Of a stretch of DNA of 64,000 nt, positions 1-6,584 are shown one piece after another. Positions within the stretch are counted from its first letter, which is position 1; each line of letters starts with the position of its first letter. The position numbers and the translations under genes are program-made. The notes beneath the pieces were generated by a model. That model ran no database searches. It was not told where the DNA came from and was given only the letters and a program-made list of their open reading frames with translations. Source of the stretch: Planctomycetaceae bacterium (GTDB lineage: Bacteria; Planctomycetota; Planctomycetia; Planctomycetales; Planctomycetaceae); the NCBI GenBank assembly GCA_021732845.1, contig JAKFUF010000070.1, positions 1-64,000 of the forward strand. The letters are read 5' to 3'.

Positions 1-39
1 CCACAAACTCGCACTTCAACCCTGTCCCAGGTAAGACCA

Positions 40-948
40 TCAACTGGAGAGCCGGATGCGGGAAATCCGCCAGTCCGGTTCGGAGGGAGGGGGGAGCCGA
101 AACCAATCGGCCCTCCCTACCCCTATCTGGCAAGCCGCCTCTGACATCAACACCGGCGCGGGCGATGCGTTTTCTTGCGCGGTCTCAACAACTGCTTTGG
201 GCTCGGCCGCAGGGGCGTCAGAATCACAGACAGGCGGCGCAGCTTTCTCCTGGCGTCGGTCTGTCCCACGGCCGCGTTCCGCATCAAAGACCGCCTTCGC
301 CAGCTCGGCGGCAACTTCATCAATGACGACCGGCGGTGCCACGGGCGGAACCATCCCAACCGTGGCTTCCGCCTTCCGGCCACGGGATTTCTTCGCGTAC
401 CGCCCGCGCGGGTCCAGGTGGTTCAAACAGTACTTGACCGCCCACGGCTCCCCGCGCTCCACCGCGCGGATCAGCCGCCGCAGCGACTTGCCTGCCCGCT
501 CCGGTTGCTCCTCGACCTCCTCCGCCTCTTCCAGTTTCGGCTCGCGCGGAACCCTGTTCGCCTGCGCTTCCGTCGGCGGCTGTGGCTCATTGAACGGCGT
601 CCAGAGCTGGTATTCGCGGCACATGACGTAGTGGACCGCCCAGTCAATCCCCGCGTGCAGTGCCTTGCGCAAATGGTAGGTCGCCCGCGACAACAGCATC
701 CGCCGCGCCCCATCGCGCGCCGCCTGCAGTGCCGGCGCACGCTCGATCCGCTTGTACAGCGCCGAACGGTTGATCCCTACCGCGATCGCGACGTAGGACA
801 ACACGCCGAGATGAGCCACGATGGCGTGGTACAAACCCTCGTCCGTCACCTTGCAATCCGCCCGCTCCTTCCGCGCCCGCCCCTCGCTGGACGGAGCCAC
901 ACCTGGAGGAGTTTGGGGGGCCACCGAATCCTGAATAAAAACATCCAT
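40..948 (-). CDS. Terminase small-subunit-like DNA-binding protein (hypothetical)
   Basis: 302 residues, ATG start, no signal peptide. Residues about 35-75 form a helix-turn-helix-like stretch (VAIAVGINRSALYKRIERAP), the kind of segment found in small phage terminase subunits and homeodomain-like proteins. Two related helical segments follow, one around residues 90-115 (YHLRKALHAGIDWAVHYVM) and one around 155-185 (RRLIRAVERGEPWAVKYCL). They share an L-(R)-A-x-x-x-G-x-x-WAV-x-Y pattern, so they look like an internal duplication; the first has the style of 'WAAxWxLE' terminase segments. The C-terminal third is low-complexity and rich in Ala, Pro and Glu. There is no terminase large subunit or other phage gene next to it, so this is an isolated homologue or a domesticated DNA-binding protein. 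That it is coding is fairly sure; the function is inference. Confidence 0.6.
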   Translation of the reverse strand: MDVFIQDSVAPQTPPGVAPSSEGRARKERADCKVTDEGLYHAIVAHLGVLSYVAIAVGINRSALYKRIERAPALQAARDGARRMLLSRATYHLRKALHAGIDWAVHYVMCREYQLWTPFNEPQPPTEAQANRVPREPKLEEAEEVEEQPERAGKSLRRLIRAVERGEPWAVKYCLNHLDPRGRYAKKSRGRKAEATVGMVPPVAPPVVIDEVAAELAKAVFDAERGRGTDRRQEKAAPPVCDSDAPAAEPKAVVETAQENASPAPVLMSEAACQIGVGRADWFRLPPPSEPDWRISRIRLSS

Positions 949-1052
949 AATTCATCTCGAAACAAGAAATGTACCCACGTATAAAGTACGTTACCGGCCG
1001 GTCCTGTCGAAGTCAAACACAAAAACGGCAGAATTTGTATTTCGTCATTCAC

Positions 1053-1135
1053 TTTTAGCGGCAGGGCGCGAGCCCTCCGGTGAGCCACGCAGGTCGATCC
1101 TCGCTCACCGGACGGCTTGCGCCGTGCCGCTAAAA
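1053..1135. repeat. REP-like 83-bp inverted repeat
   Basis: Two 33-bp arms (1053-1085 and 1103-1135) are reverse complements with only three mismatches, around a 17-bp loop. The outer ends read TTTTAGCGGCA and TGCCGCTAAAA, and the inner parts read TCCGGTGAGC and GCTCACCGGA. From memory, AGCGGCA...TCCGGTGA units are common dispersed repeats in planctomycete genomes; I cannot check that here. It could be a mobile REP element, a transcript-end structure for the leftward gene region, or both. Confidence 0.75.
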
Positions 1136-1175
1136 TGAAGCGTGACATTTGCCGTGCTGGAAAATGCGACGTCGT

Positions 1176-1194
1176 CCAGTCACTCCGTGACTGG
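1176..1194. repeat. Short perfect hairpin
   Basis: CCAGTCAC, a 3-base loop (TCC), then GTGACTGG. The 8-bp arms are perfect. It lies 41 bp from the REP-like element and 13 bp before the first copy of the 55-bp repeat, so it belongs to the same cluster of palindromes. Confidence 0.5.
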
Positions 1195-1207
1195 CTTTGC
1201 TGGTGGT

Positions 1208-1351
1208 GCGGATCGCTCGGCAGGCCTCGCACCTGATCCGCTGGCGGCGTGCCGGAATCGTGTTGTGTGAGATTGCACAATTCCGGCACGCCTGGCGCGG
1301 ATCGCTCGGCAGGCCTCGCACCTGATCCGCTGGCGGCGTGCCGGAATCGTG
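1208..1351. repeat. 55-bp direct repeat pair with hairpin between
   Basis: The same 55 bases occur at 1208-1262 and 1297-1351 with no mismatch that I could find. Each copy carries GCGGATC near its start and GATCCGC about 27 bases later, so each can fold on itself. The 34-bp spacer contains ATTCCGGCACGCC (1280-1292), the reverse complement of GGCGTGCCGGAAT inside copy 1 (1246-1258). The arrangement looks like recent local duplication of a palindromic mobile element. Confidence 0.75.
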
Positions 1352-1399
1352 CGTAGAATAACGGGTGGTTTGAACTCGTTGATTCTTGGGTTTGCGTTC

Positions 1400-1690
1400 A
1401 TGTCCTTCGATCCCCGCTTGCTCACCTCGTGGCTCAGATGCACGCGCTCGCGCGCGGTGCTGGTGTTCGATGGCAAGTCGCTGGTCTGCGTTGACCCCCA
1501 GGTTCGGCTCCAGTATGCCATTCGCGATGGCATCCCCAGCCTGCTGGCGGAAGAGGCGGCAACGCTCTCCCCTGCAGAATGGGGAATGGTGATGCAGCGC
1601 CACGGCCGCGATTTTACCAGCGGGGCGTTGCTCGACACACCGCCAAGCCCCGCCCCTACAATGACAGGAGCCACGCATGCGTCTCCCTGA
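1400..1690 (+). CDS. Trm112/YcaR-like small protein
   Basis: 96 residues from the internal ATG at 1400, chosen because family members begin almost directly with the 'DxRLL' motif, here MSFDPRLL. The pattern DPRLL...C...LVC...YAIRDGIPSLL matches the Trm112/UPF0434 (YcaR) family, whose members are small zinc-ribbon partners and activators of SAM methyltransferases. Canonical proteins have a CPxC pair plus later cysteines; here the first site reads CTRS (Cys14 kept, partner lost) and Cys30 remains, so classic four-Cys zinc binding is unlikely. The C-terminal 25 residues are extra and Pro/Thr-rich. The stop codon overlaps the start of the downstream methyltransferase gene by 14 bp, which suggests translational coupling. 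No clear Shine-Dalgarno sequence was seen. Confidence 0.7.
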   Translation: MSFDPRLLTSWLRCTRSRAVLVFDGKSLVCVDPQVRLQYAIRDGIPSLLAEEAATLSPAEWGMVMQRHGRDFTSGALLDTPPSPAPTMTGATHASP

Positions 1691-2807
1691 ATTCCGTTGG
1701 CGGCACTGGGGCTCACTGGCCTTGGTTGTCAGCCTGTTTGGCCTCACTGGCTGCCCCGCCCCCGCCGAGAAAACTGTCCGGCCCGAACGCCCTGCCGAAT
1801 CGGCGGCTGAAGCTGAGCCCGCCACGGCCGCAGAGCCACCGGCCCTCGGCAATTCGCTGGCTGAAGAGCCCGCCTCTGAAGTTCAGCCTCCTCCAGGGAC
1901 GCCCGAACCCAAGTTCCCTGAGAACCCTCCGGCACCGGTCGCCATCCAGCCCGCGAGCCCTCCGCCTGAGGATAAAGCACCGCCTGCGACAGACGGTCCG
2001 GAATTGAAGCCACAAGCGACGGCGGAAAATTCGCCCGAAGAGAAGCCTGAAGGGGAGAAGCCGGGCGAAGCGGAGGTCAAACCCGAGCCCCTGCCGGCCT
2101 ACTACGCGCTGCGTGAGGAACACGATCCGAATGGGATCGGTCGGTTCTATCAGGGTCGGGAAATCGCCCATGTGATGGGGTTTGCCGCGGCTGGCTGGCT
2201 GGAGCGGCCGGAACGCGAGGAAGAAGAGCGGCTCTCGCTGCTGGTCAATGAACTCAAGCTGAAGCCCGGCATGGTCGCGGCCGACATCGGTGCCGGCAGT
2301 GGGGTCATCACTCTGATGATGGCCAAACAGGTGGCTCAGCCGGCGGATGCTGCGGCAGACGGTGAAGGCGGGAAGGCCACGGGCGGACGCGTGTTCGCCG
2401 TCGATGTGCAGCAGGAAATGCTGGATCTGCTGGGCAAGAAGCTGAAGGTGCAGAAGGTTGAGAATGTCGAGCTGATTCTGGGGACCGAACGCTCACCGCG
2501 GCTGCCGAAGGACACCCTCGACCTGGCCGTGATGGTGGATGTCTACCATGAATTTGCCTGGCCGCATGAAATGCTCAAGGAGATCTCAGCCGCCCTCAAG
2601 CCGGGCGGACGGCTTGTATTCGTCGAATACCGCATGGAAGATCCCAAGGTCTTCATCAAGCTTGTCCACAAGATGACTGAAGAACAGGTGAAGAAAGAGG
2701 CCAGCCATCCGGACTTTCGCCTGAAGTGGAAGGAAACGATTGAATCGCTGCCCCAGCAGCACATGGTGGTTTTTGAACGGCAATCACAGCAGGTCACACA
2801 GAATTAA
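1677..2807 (+). CDS. Lipoprotein with class I SAM-dependent methyltransferase domain
   Basis: 376 residues; AGGAG precedes the ATG. The N-terminus is a lipoprotein signal (hydrophobic LALVVSLFGLTGC, lipobox Cys26). Residues about 30-140 are a disordered Pro/Ala/Glu-rich linker. From about residue 190 there is a Rossmann-type methyltransferase domain: motif I VAADIGAGSGVITLMM (about 199-214), an acidic residue after strand 2 (VFAVDVQQEM), a DLAVMVDVYHEF segment and ALKPGGRLVFVEY. The fold is clear; the substrate is unknown. An exported SAM-dependent enzyme is odd because SAM is cytoplasmic, so the domain may be inactive outside, may bind another ligand, or may be held on the inner face. It is coupled to the Trm112-like gene upstream, and the dienelactone hydrolase gene begins 33 bp downstream. 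Confidence 0.85.
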   Translation: MRLPEFRWRHWGSLALVVSLFGLTGCPAPAEKTVRPERPAESAAEAEPATAAEPPALGNSLAEEPASEVQPPPGTPEPKFPENPPAPVAIQPASPPPEDKAPPATDGPELKPQATAENSPEEKPEGEKPGEAEVKPEPLPAYYALREEHDPNGIGRFYQGREIAHVMGFAAAGWLERPEREEEERLSLLVNELKLKPGMVAADIGAGSGVITLMMAKQVAQPADAAADGEGGKATGGRVFAVDVQQEMLDLLGKKLKVQKVENVELILGTERSPRLPKDTLDLAVMVDVYHEFAWPHEMLKEISAALKPGGRLVFVEYRMEDPKVFIKLVHKMTEEQVKKEASHPDFRLKWKETIESLPQQHMVVFERQSQQVTQN

Positions 2808-2840
2808 CACACACTGATCGACACCTCTGAAAGGATTCTC

Positions 2841-3620
2841 ATGCGGACGCTGACGCTCGTTCTTCTGTTCTTGACGCTGACCGCCGCTGATTTGTCGGCG
2901 GCAGTCCAAACGAAGGCGATTCCCTACAAGCATGGGGACATCCAACTCGAGGGCTCGCTGTACTGGGATGACGCGGTCAGCGGCAAGCGGCCGGGGATCC
3001 TGGTGGTTCACGAGTGGTGGGGTCTGGATGGATACGCCAAGCACCGCGCGGAAGAACTGGCGAAGTTGGGGTACGTCGCCTTTGCCGCAGACATGTACGG
3101 CAAGGGAAAGGTGACTGAGCATCCGCAGGAAGCCACGCAGATGGCGTCCCAAGTGCGGGCGAATGTTAAAGACTGGCAGGCACGGGCCCAGAAGGGGCTG
3201 GAAGTTCTAAAAGCTCAGGAGGCGTGTGATGCGAGCCGCATCGGGGCCATCGGCTATTGCTTCGGTGGTTCGACAGTGTTGCAGTTGGCCTACAGCGGTG
3301 CGGATGTGAAGGGCGTGGTCAGCTTCCATGGGGCTCCGCAAACGCCGGAAGGCACGACGGCCATCAAGTCCCGGATCCTGATCTGCCACGGTGCCGCCGA
3401 CAAGTTCATCCCGGAAGAAAACCTGCAGAAGATGCGGGCCGCGCTCGACAAGGCCAAGGCCGACTGGATGCTGGTCTATTACTCGGGGGCCGAGCACAGC
3501 TTCACCGTCGCCGGAGCTGACAAACGGGGCATCCCCGGCATGAAATACGACGCTCACGCCGACCAGCGGTCGTGGCACGAAATGCAGGATTTTTTTAAGG
3601 ACGTGTTTGCCTCCAAGTAG
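2841..3620 (+). CDS. Exported dienelactone hydrolase family protein
   Basis: 259 residues with a good AAGGA ribosome-binding site and a Sec signal peptide (about residues 1-21). It is an alpha/beta hydrolase of the dienelactone hydrolase family: HEWWGL near residue 57, nucleophile elbow GYCFGG with Cys140, catalytic Asp187 (HGAADKFIP) and His219 (SGAEHSFT). The Cys-Asp-His triad and the length fit the family. Family members hydrolyse lactones and esters; the substrate here is unknown, and an envelope or periplasmic location is inferred from the signal. It follows the methyltransferase gene by 33 bp on the same strand and may share its transcript. Confidence 0.9.
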   Translation: MRTLTLVLLFLTLTAADLSAAVQTKAIPYKHGDIQLEGSLYWDDAVSGKRPGILVVHEWWGLDGYAKHRAEELAKLGYVAFAADMYGKGKVTEHPQEATQMASQVRANVKDWQARAQKGLEVLKAQEACDASRIGAIGYCFGGSTVLQLAYSGADVKGVVSFHGAPQTPEGTTAIKSRILICHGAADKFIPEENLQKMRAALDKAKADWMLVYYSGAEHSFTVAGADKRGIPGMKYDAHADQRSWHEMQDFFKDVFASK

Positions 3621-3673
3621 CGAGATCAAGAGTCCGGGCTAGAGAATGCAGAACAAAGGCGGGAGTTGAATCG

Positions 3674-4399
3674 ATGTTTACGTTGCGTCCGTCGGCTGAC
3701 CGCGGACTGACTTGCCAGGATGGCCACGAAAGCCGGCACTCGTTTTCGTTTGGGGCCTATGTGGAGCCGAGCCACATCCGCTTCCGGGCCTTGCGGGTGC
3801 TGAATGAAGAACGGATCGAACCGGGCCGTGGGATCAGCTCCCATCCCCATCGTGACATGGAATTGGTCACCGTGGTGCTGGGCGGCGAACTGGAACATCG
3901 GGACAGCCTTGGGAACTGCACGACACTTCGTGCTGGCGAGATGCAGCGGATTACGGCCGGGACCGGGATTTCGCACAGCATCTATAACCGGGCGACCGTG
4001 CCGCTCCATTTCTTTCAGATCTGGATTGTCCCCACGAAGCGGCGGCTGACCCCAGCCTACGAGCGCGGACGAATTGTGGCTGAGGGGGCGGGATTCCATC
4101 CCCTCGTCACACCGTCTGCCACACCCAATTGTCTTCAAGTCCACCAGGATGCCACGCTGTTCCTGAGCCGTCTGGCGTTTGGCACTCCACTGACTCACTC
4201 GGTGGCAGCAGGCCGGGGAGTGTGGGTTCAAGTCCTGCGCGGGAGGCTGAAGATGAACGGCCACCTGCTTGAGAATGGTGACGGTGCTGGTGTTCTGGAG
4301 GAGTCCGCCATCAATCTGGAGGCCATCGACGACGATGCGGAGGCACTGCTGTTTGACCTGGCCCAAAACCGCAGCCGAGGAGAGCGTGGCGAAACGTGA
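3674..4399 (+). CDS. Pirin family protein (YhhW-like bicupin)
   Basis: 241 residues, ATG start with GGGAG upstream, no signal peptide, so cytoplasmic. The N-terminal cupin carries the pirin metal-site pattern SSHPHRDMELVTVVLGGELEH followed by GEMQRITAGTGISHS, which supplies the usual His/His/Glu/His ligands. The second, more degenerate cupin covers about residues 140-235. Length matches E. coli YhhW (about 230). Bacterial members have quercetin 2,3-dioxygenase activity in vitro; the physiological role is unsettled. It lies 53 bp after the dienelactone hydrolase gene in the same direction. Confidence 0.9.
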   Translation: MFTLRPSADRGLTCQDGHESRHSFSFGAYVEPSHIRFRALRVLNEERIEPGRGISSHPHRDMELVTVVLGGELEHRDSLGNCTTLRAGEMQRITAGTGISHSIYNRATVPLHFFQIWIVPTKRRLTPAYERGRIVAEGAGFHPLVTPSATPNCLQVHQDATLFLSRLAFGTPLTHSVAAGRGVWVQVLRGRLKMNGHLLENGDGAGVLEESAINLEAIDDDAEALLFDLAQNRSRGERGET

Positions 4400-4771
4400 A
4401 ATTGAGGACCATGACTTGTCAGCCTGGAGCCAACAGGATTTCCGCGGGAAACGAATAAAGGTTGGTCAAGTCGGCCGGTCCGAGAAAGCGGTGAGTGCAT
4501 CGTGCGGTCAGAAATGAACCACGAATTTTCACGAATGCTACGAATTTCGAATTTCACGAATCATCAACCGGCGTGACATCGCGGGTGATGGAACACAACG
4601 AGCTGTCATTCGTGACATTCGTCGTATTCCTGAGAATTCGTGGTTCCTCGTCTCGTTGCCTAGGATCGGCGTTCGGCCAGCACTTGGAAGCGCACGATTT
4701 TCTTTTTTCGGTCCTTGATCTCTCGCTCTGGTCGTCAGCCACAGTTCATGTGGCGAACGCGACAGGTCACG
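4400..4771. other. Intergenic region carrying a MITE-like element
   Basis: About 370 bp between the convergent pirin and TPR genes. The middle is the inverted-repeat element at 4516-4646. No supportable gene was seen in the rest. Confidence 0.5.
4516..4646. mobile_element. MITE-like element, 30-bp imperfect terminal inverted repeats
   Basis: The left arm (4516-4545) begins GAACCACGAATT and the right arm (4617-4646) ends AATTCGTGGTTC. Aligned as reverse complements, the 30-bp arms agree at most positions (outer 12 perfect, then GAAT and ACGAAT blocks). The short motif CACGAAT or ACGAAT recurs several times inside both arms. At 131 bp it has no coding capacity, so any movement would depend on a transposase elsewhere. 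Confidence 0.65.
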
Positions 4772-5335
4772 TCAAACGACTTCGCCCGGCTTGCCGGTGA
4801 CGAGTTGAAAGTCGGGGTCGTGGCGGAGGGAATCGAAGTCGGATTCGTCCGCGATGAGGTCGCGGAAACTGCCATCCAGCCGCAGGGCGCGGCCGAGCCA
4901 CGAGAGGGCCTGGGTTTTGTTGCCCAGCAGTGACCAATAGCAGGAGAGGTTGTAGAGGATCAGGGCTTCTTTGGGGGCGATTTTGTAGGCCCGGTCGAGC
5001 ATGGCAATCGACTGCGGGATCTGGTCCACCCGCTTGAAGCACCAGGCCATGGCCAGAAGCAGGGAGATATTGTCGGGCTCGAGTTCACCCGCCTTTGTGA
5101 ATTCGACAAGTGCCTTGGCGTGGTCACGCTGTTCCCGGTACGCCATGCCCTTCAGGTAGTAGACGTTGAAGGCCGCATCCGCGGGGTTCTCGATCCGCTC
5201 CAGAGCTTCGAGTGCGTGAATGGGCATTTGGAGTTCCAAATACCCCTCTGCTTCACGCAGCAGTCGGTCGCGGCGGGTGTCGAAGTTCTTCAACATGCGG
5301 GGTTGCGACTGGAATGCGGGGGCATTTTTCATCAT
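4772..5335 (-). CDS. TPR repeat protein
   Basis: 187 residues, ATG start, no signal peptide. Tetratricopeptide repeats are visible in ALEALERIENPADAAFNVYYLKGMA, HAKALVEFTKAGELEPDNISLLLAMAWCFK and QSIAMLDRAYKIAPKEALILYNLSCYWSLLG regions (about residues 40-150). The C-terminal ADESDFDSLRHDPDFQ is the short motif that often closes bacterial TPR proteins ('DxDFxxLRxDPxF'). It is probably a protein-interaction scaffold; the partner is unknown. It stands alone, convergent with the pirin gene. Confidence 0.85.
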   Translation of the reverse strand: MMKNAPAFQSQPRMLKNFDTRRDRLLREAEGYLELQMPIHALEALERIENPADAAFNVYYLKGMAYREQRDHAKALVEFTKAGELEPDNISLLLAMAWCFKRVDQIPQSIAMLDRAYKIAPKEALILYNLSCYWSLLGNKTQALSWLGRALRLDGSFRDLIADESDFDSLRHDPDFQLVTGKPGEVV

Positions 5336-5555
5336 GGCGTCATCTCGTTCATTATCGGGCTCCAGCGAGAACTCTCAAGGATCTGGAGAGGATTCGCCGC
5401 GCCCGGGTTCGCGTTCAAGTGCCTGACGCTCTGACCACGGAACGTCCACCCACAATAATACGCAAAACCTCAATGCGACATCGGCGCTTTTTCCGCGGGA
5501 CCGGCAATTGAGAAAAAGCCCGGTGCGCGGGGCATGCCGTGAGTTCCGAAACTGC

Positions 5556-6569
5556 TCAGCGAGCCTTCAACGCTTCTCGATGGGATTGCGTGGCGCGTTC
5601 GACCCCTTCGTTGGAGTCGAACGCGAGCAGCTTGGCACGCATGACAAACTGGTAGCGCCGGTTCAGTTCGAACTGGTCAATGAAGAACTGAAAATCCCAC
5701 GCCGGGTTGCCCGCCCCGCCACCACTGGGCGACTGCGAGAGGCGAACCCGGTCTTGCGGACGAAACATCTGCGCGAACGCCTGACCGTGGCTCACCCCGA
5801 AGTACCACGGTTCCACGTATTGGTGCCGCGAACGGTTGAAAACGAGCGTCAACGGAAATGCTGGATCGTGTGGGAAATCGCGGCTGTCGTCCTGACCCAC
5901 GTGGGTGGAGAGCGTTCCATGAGTGGGCGTGATGCCACGAATCCAGCGTGCGGTTTCTGCCGCCTGACCGTTGTCAACGCCCCGGAAGTAGATGTCCAAG
6001 GACTCCGGCTGATGGATGTAGCTGGCCCAAAACAGGCCGATGTAGTTGTTTTTGAAAGTCATCCGGCGCGGGATGCATTCAAACGTCAGCTCGATCGTGC
6101 CGTCGGGCAACAGTTGGTAGCGATGGCAGCTTTCGAGGCCCCAGTGCGGGGTCGCCGCCTGGTACAGCTCCGCCGTGAACTCGTCGATGACCCGCAACTC
6201 CATTGGCACGTTGCGGGGCTCGAACAGCAGCTCACGGTCCTTGGAGGTCCCGTCGTGAATGTGCTCAAAGTTCAGTCCGGCGAGCGCCGGTACAAACAGG
6301 TTCTCGGCACGCTTGTCGGAAGTCAGCGAACCCACTCCGCTGTAGCCCGGGCGATGGCCGGGCAGCACGTCATCGTTCACCGCGCGGTTGTCGACGATGA
6401 CGGCGGTGATTCCCGCCCGCCGCAGGATCTGATAGGGCTTCTCTGGCACGCGATGGCGGATTGTCGGATCGCTGAGCGTCGTGAGTTTTGGCAGTTCCGC
6501 CCCGGTTGCGAGATTTGCTGCCACCGCGGAGAACAAGAGCAGGACGGAACAGATCGCAATTTGGCGCAT
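5556..6569 (-). CDS. Exported hypothetical protein (planctomycete-type)
   Basis: 337 residues, ATG start preceded by GAGGGG. It has a clear Sec signal peptide (MRQIAICSVLLLFSAVAANL, cleavage about residue 24). The mature part is mixed alpha/beta, with no catalytic motif I recognise. Features include a run of aromatic residues (NNYIGLFWASYIH), an HRYQLLPDGTIELTFECIPRRM stretch typical of beta-sandwich proteins, and WYFGVSHGQAF. It could be a carbohydrate-related beta-sandwich protein, but I cannot assign a family. It starts 15 bp after the stop of the DJ-1/PfpI gene on the same strand, so the two probably form an operon with the DJ-1 gene first. Confidence 0.8.
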   Translation of the reverse strand: MRQIAICSVLLLFSAVAANLATGAELPKLTTLSDPTIRHRVPEKPYQILRRAGITAVIVDNRAVNDDVLPGHRPGYSGVGSLTSDKRAENLFVPALAGLNFEHIHDGTSKDRELLFEPRNVPMELRVIDEFTAELYQAATPHWGLESCHRYQLLPDGTIELTFECIPRRMTFKNNYIGLFWASYIHQPESLDIYFRGVDNGQAAETARWIRGITPTHGTLSTHVGQDDSRDFPHDPAFPLTLVFNRSRHQYVEPWYFGVSHGQAFAQMFRPQDRVRLSQSPSGGGAGNPAWDFQFFIDQFELNRRYQFVMRAKLLAFDSNEGVERATQSHREALKAR

Positions 6570-6584
6570 GGCGGCCCCTCTCCG

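Larger units (their letters stand above)
949..1399. other. Palindrome-rich intergenic region
   Basis: About 450 bp without a gene. It holds a long REP-like hairpin (1053-1135), a short perfect hairpin (1176-1194) and a 55-bp sequence present twice as direct repeats (1208-1262 and 1297-1351), all annotated separately. No promoter or RNA gene could be assigned with confidence. Confidence 0.6.

Noticed and set aside
1208-1351. Two 55-bp repeats considered as a CRISPR remnant.
   Set aside because: Only two copies, each longer than a CRISPR repeat, with an inverted piece in the spacer and no cas gene nearby.
4190-4260. GGTTCAAGTCC inside the pirin gene as a possible tRNA T-arm.
   Set aside because: The sequence lies in a clear coding frame and no cloverleaf could be built around it.
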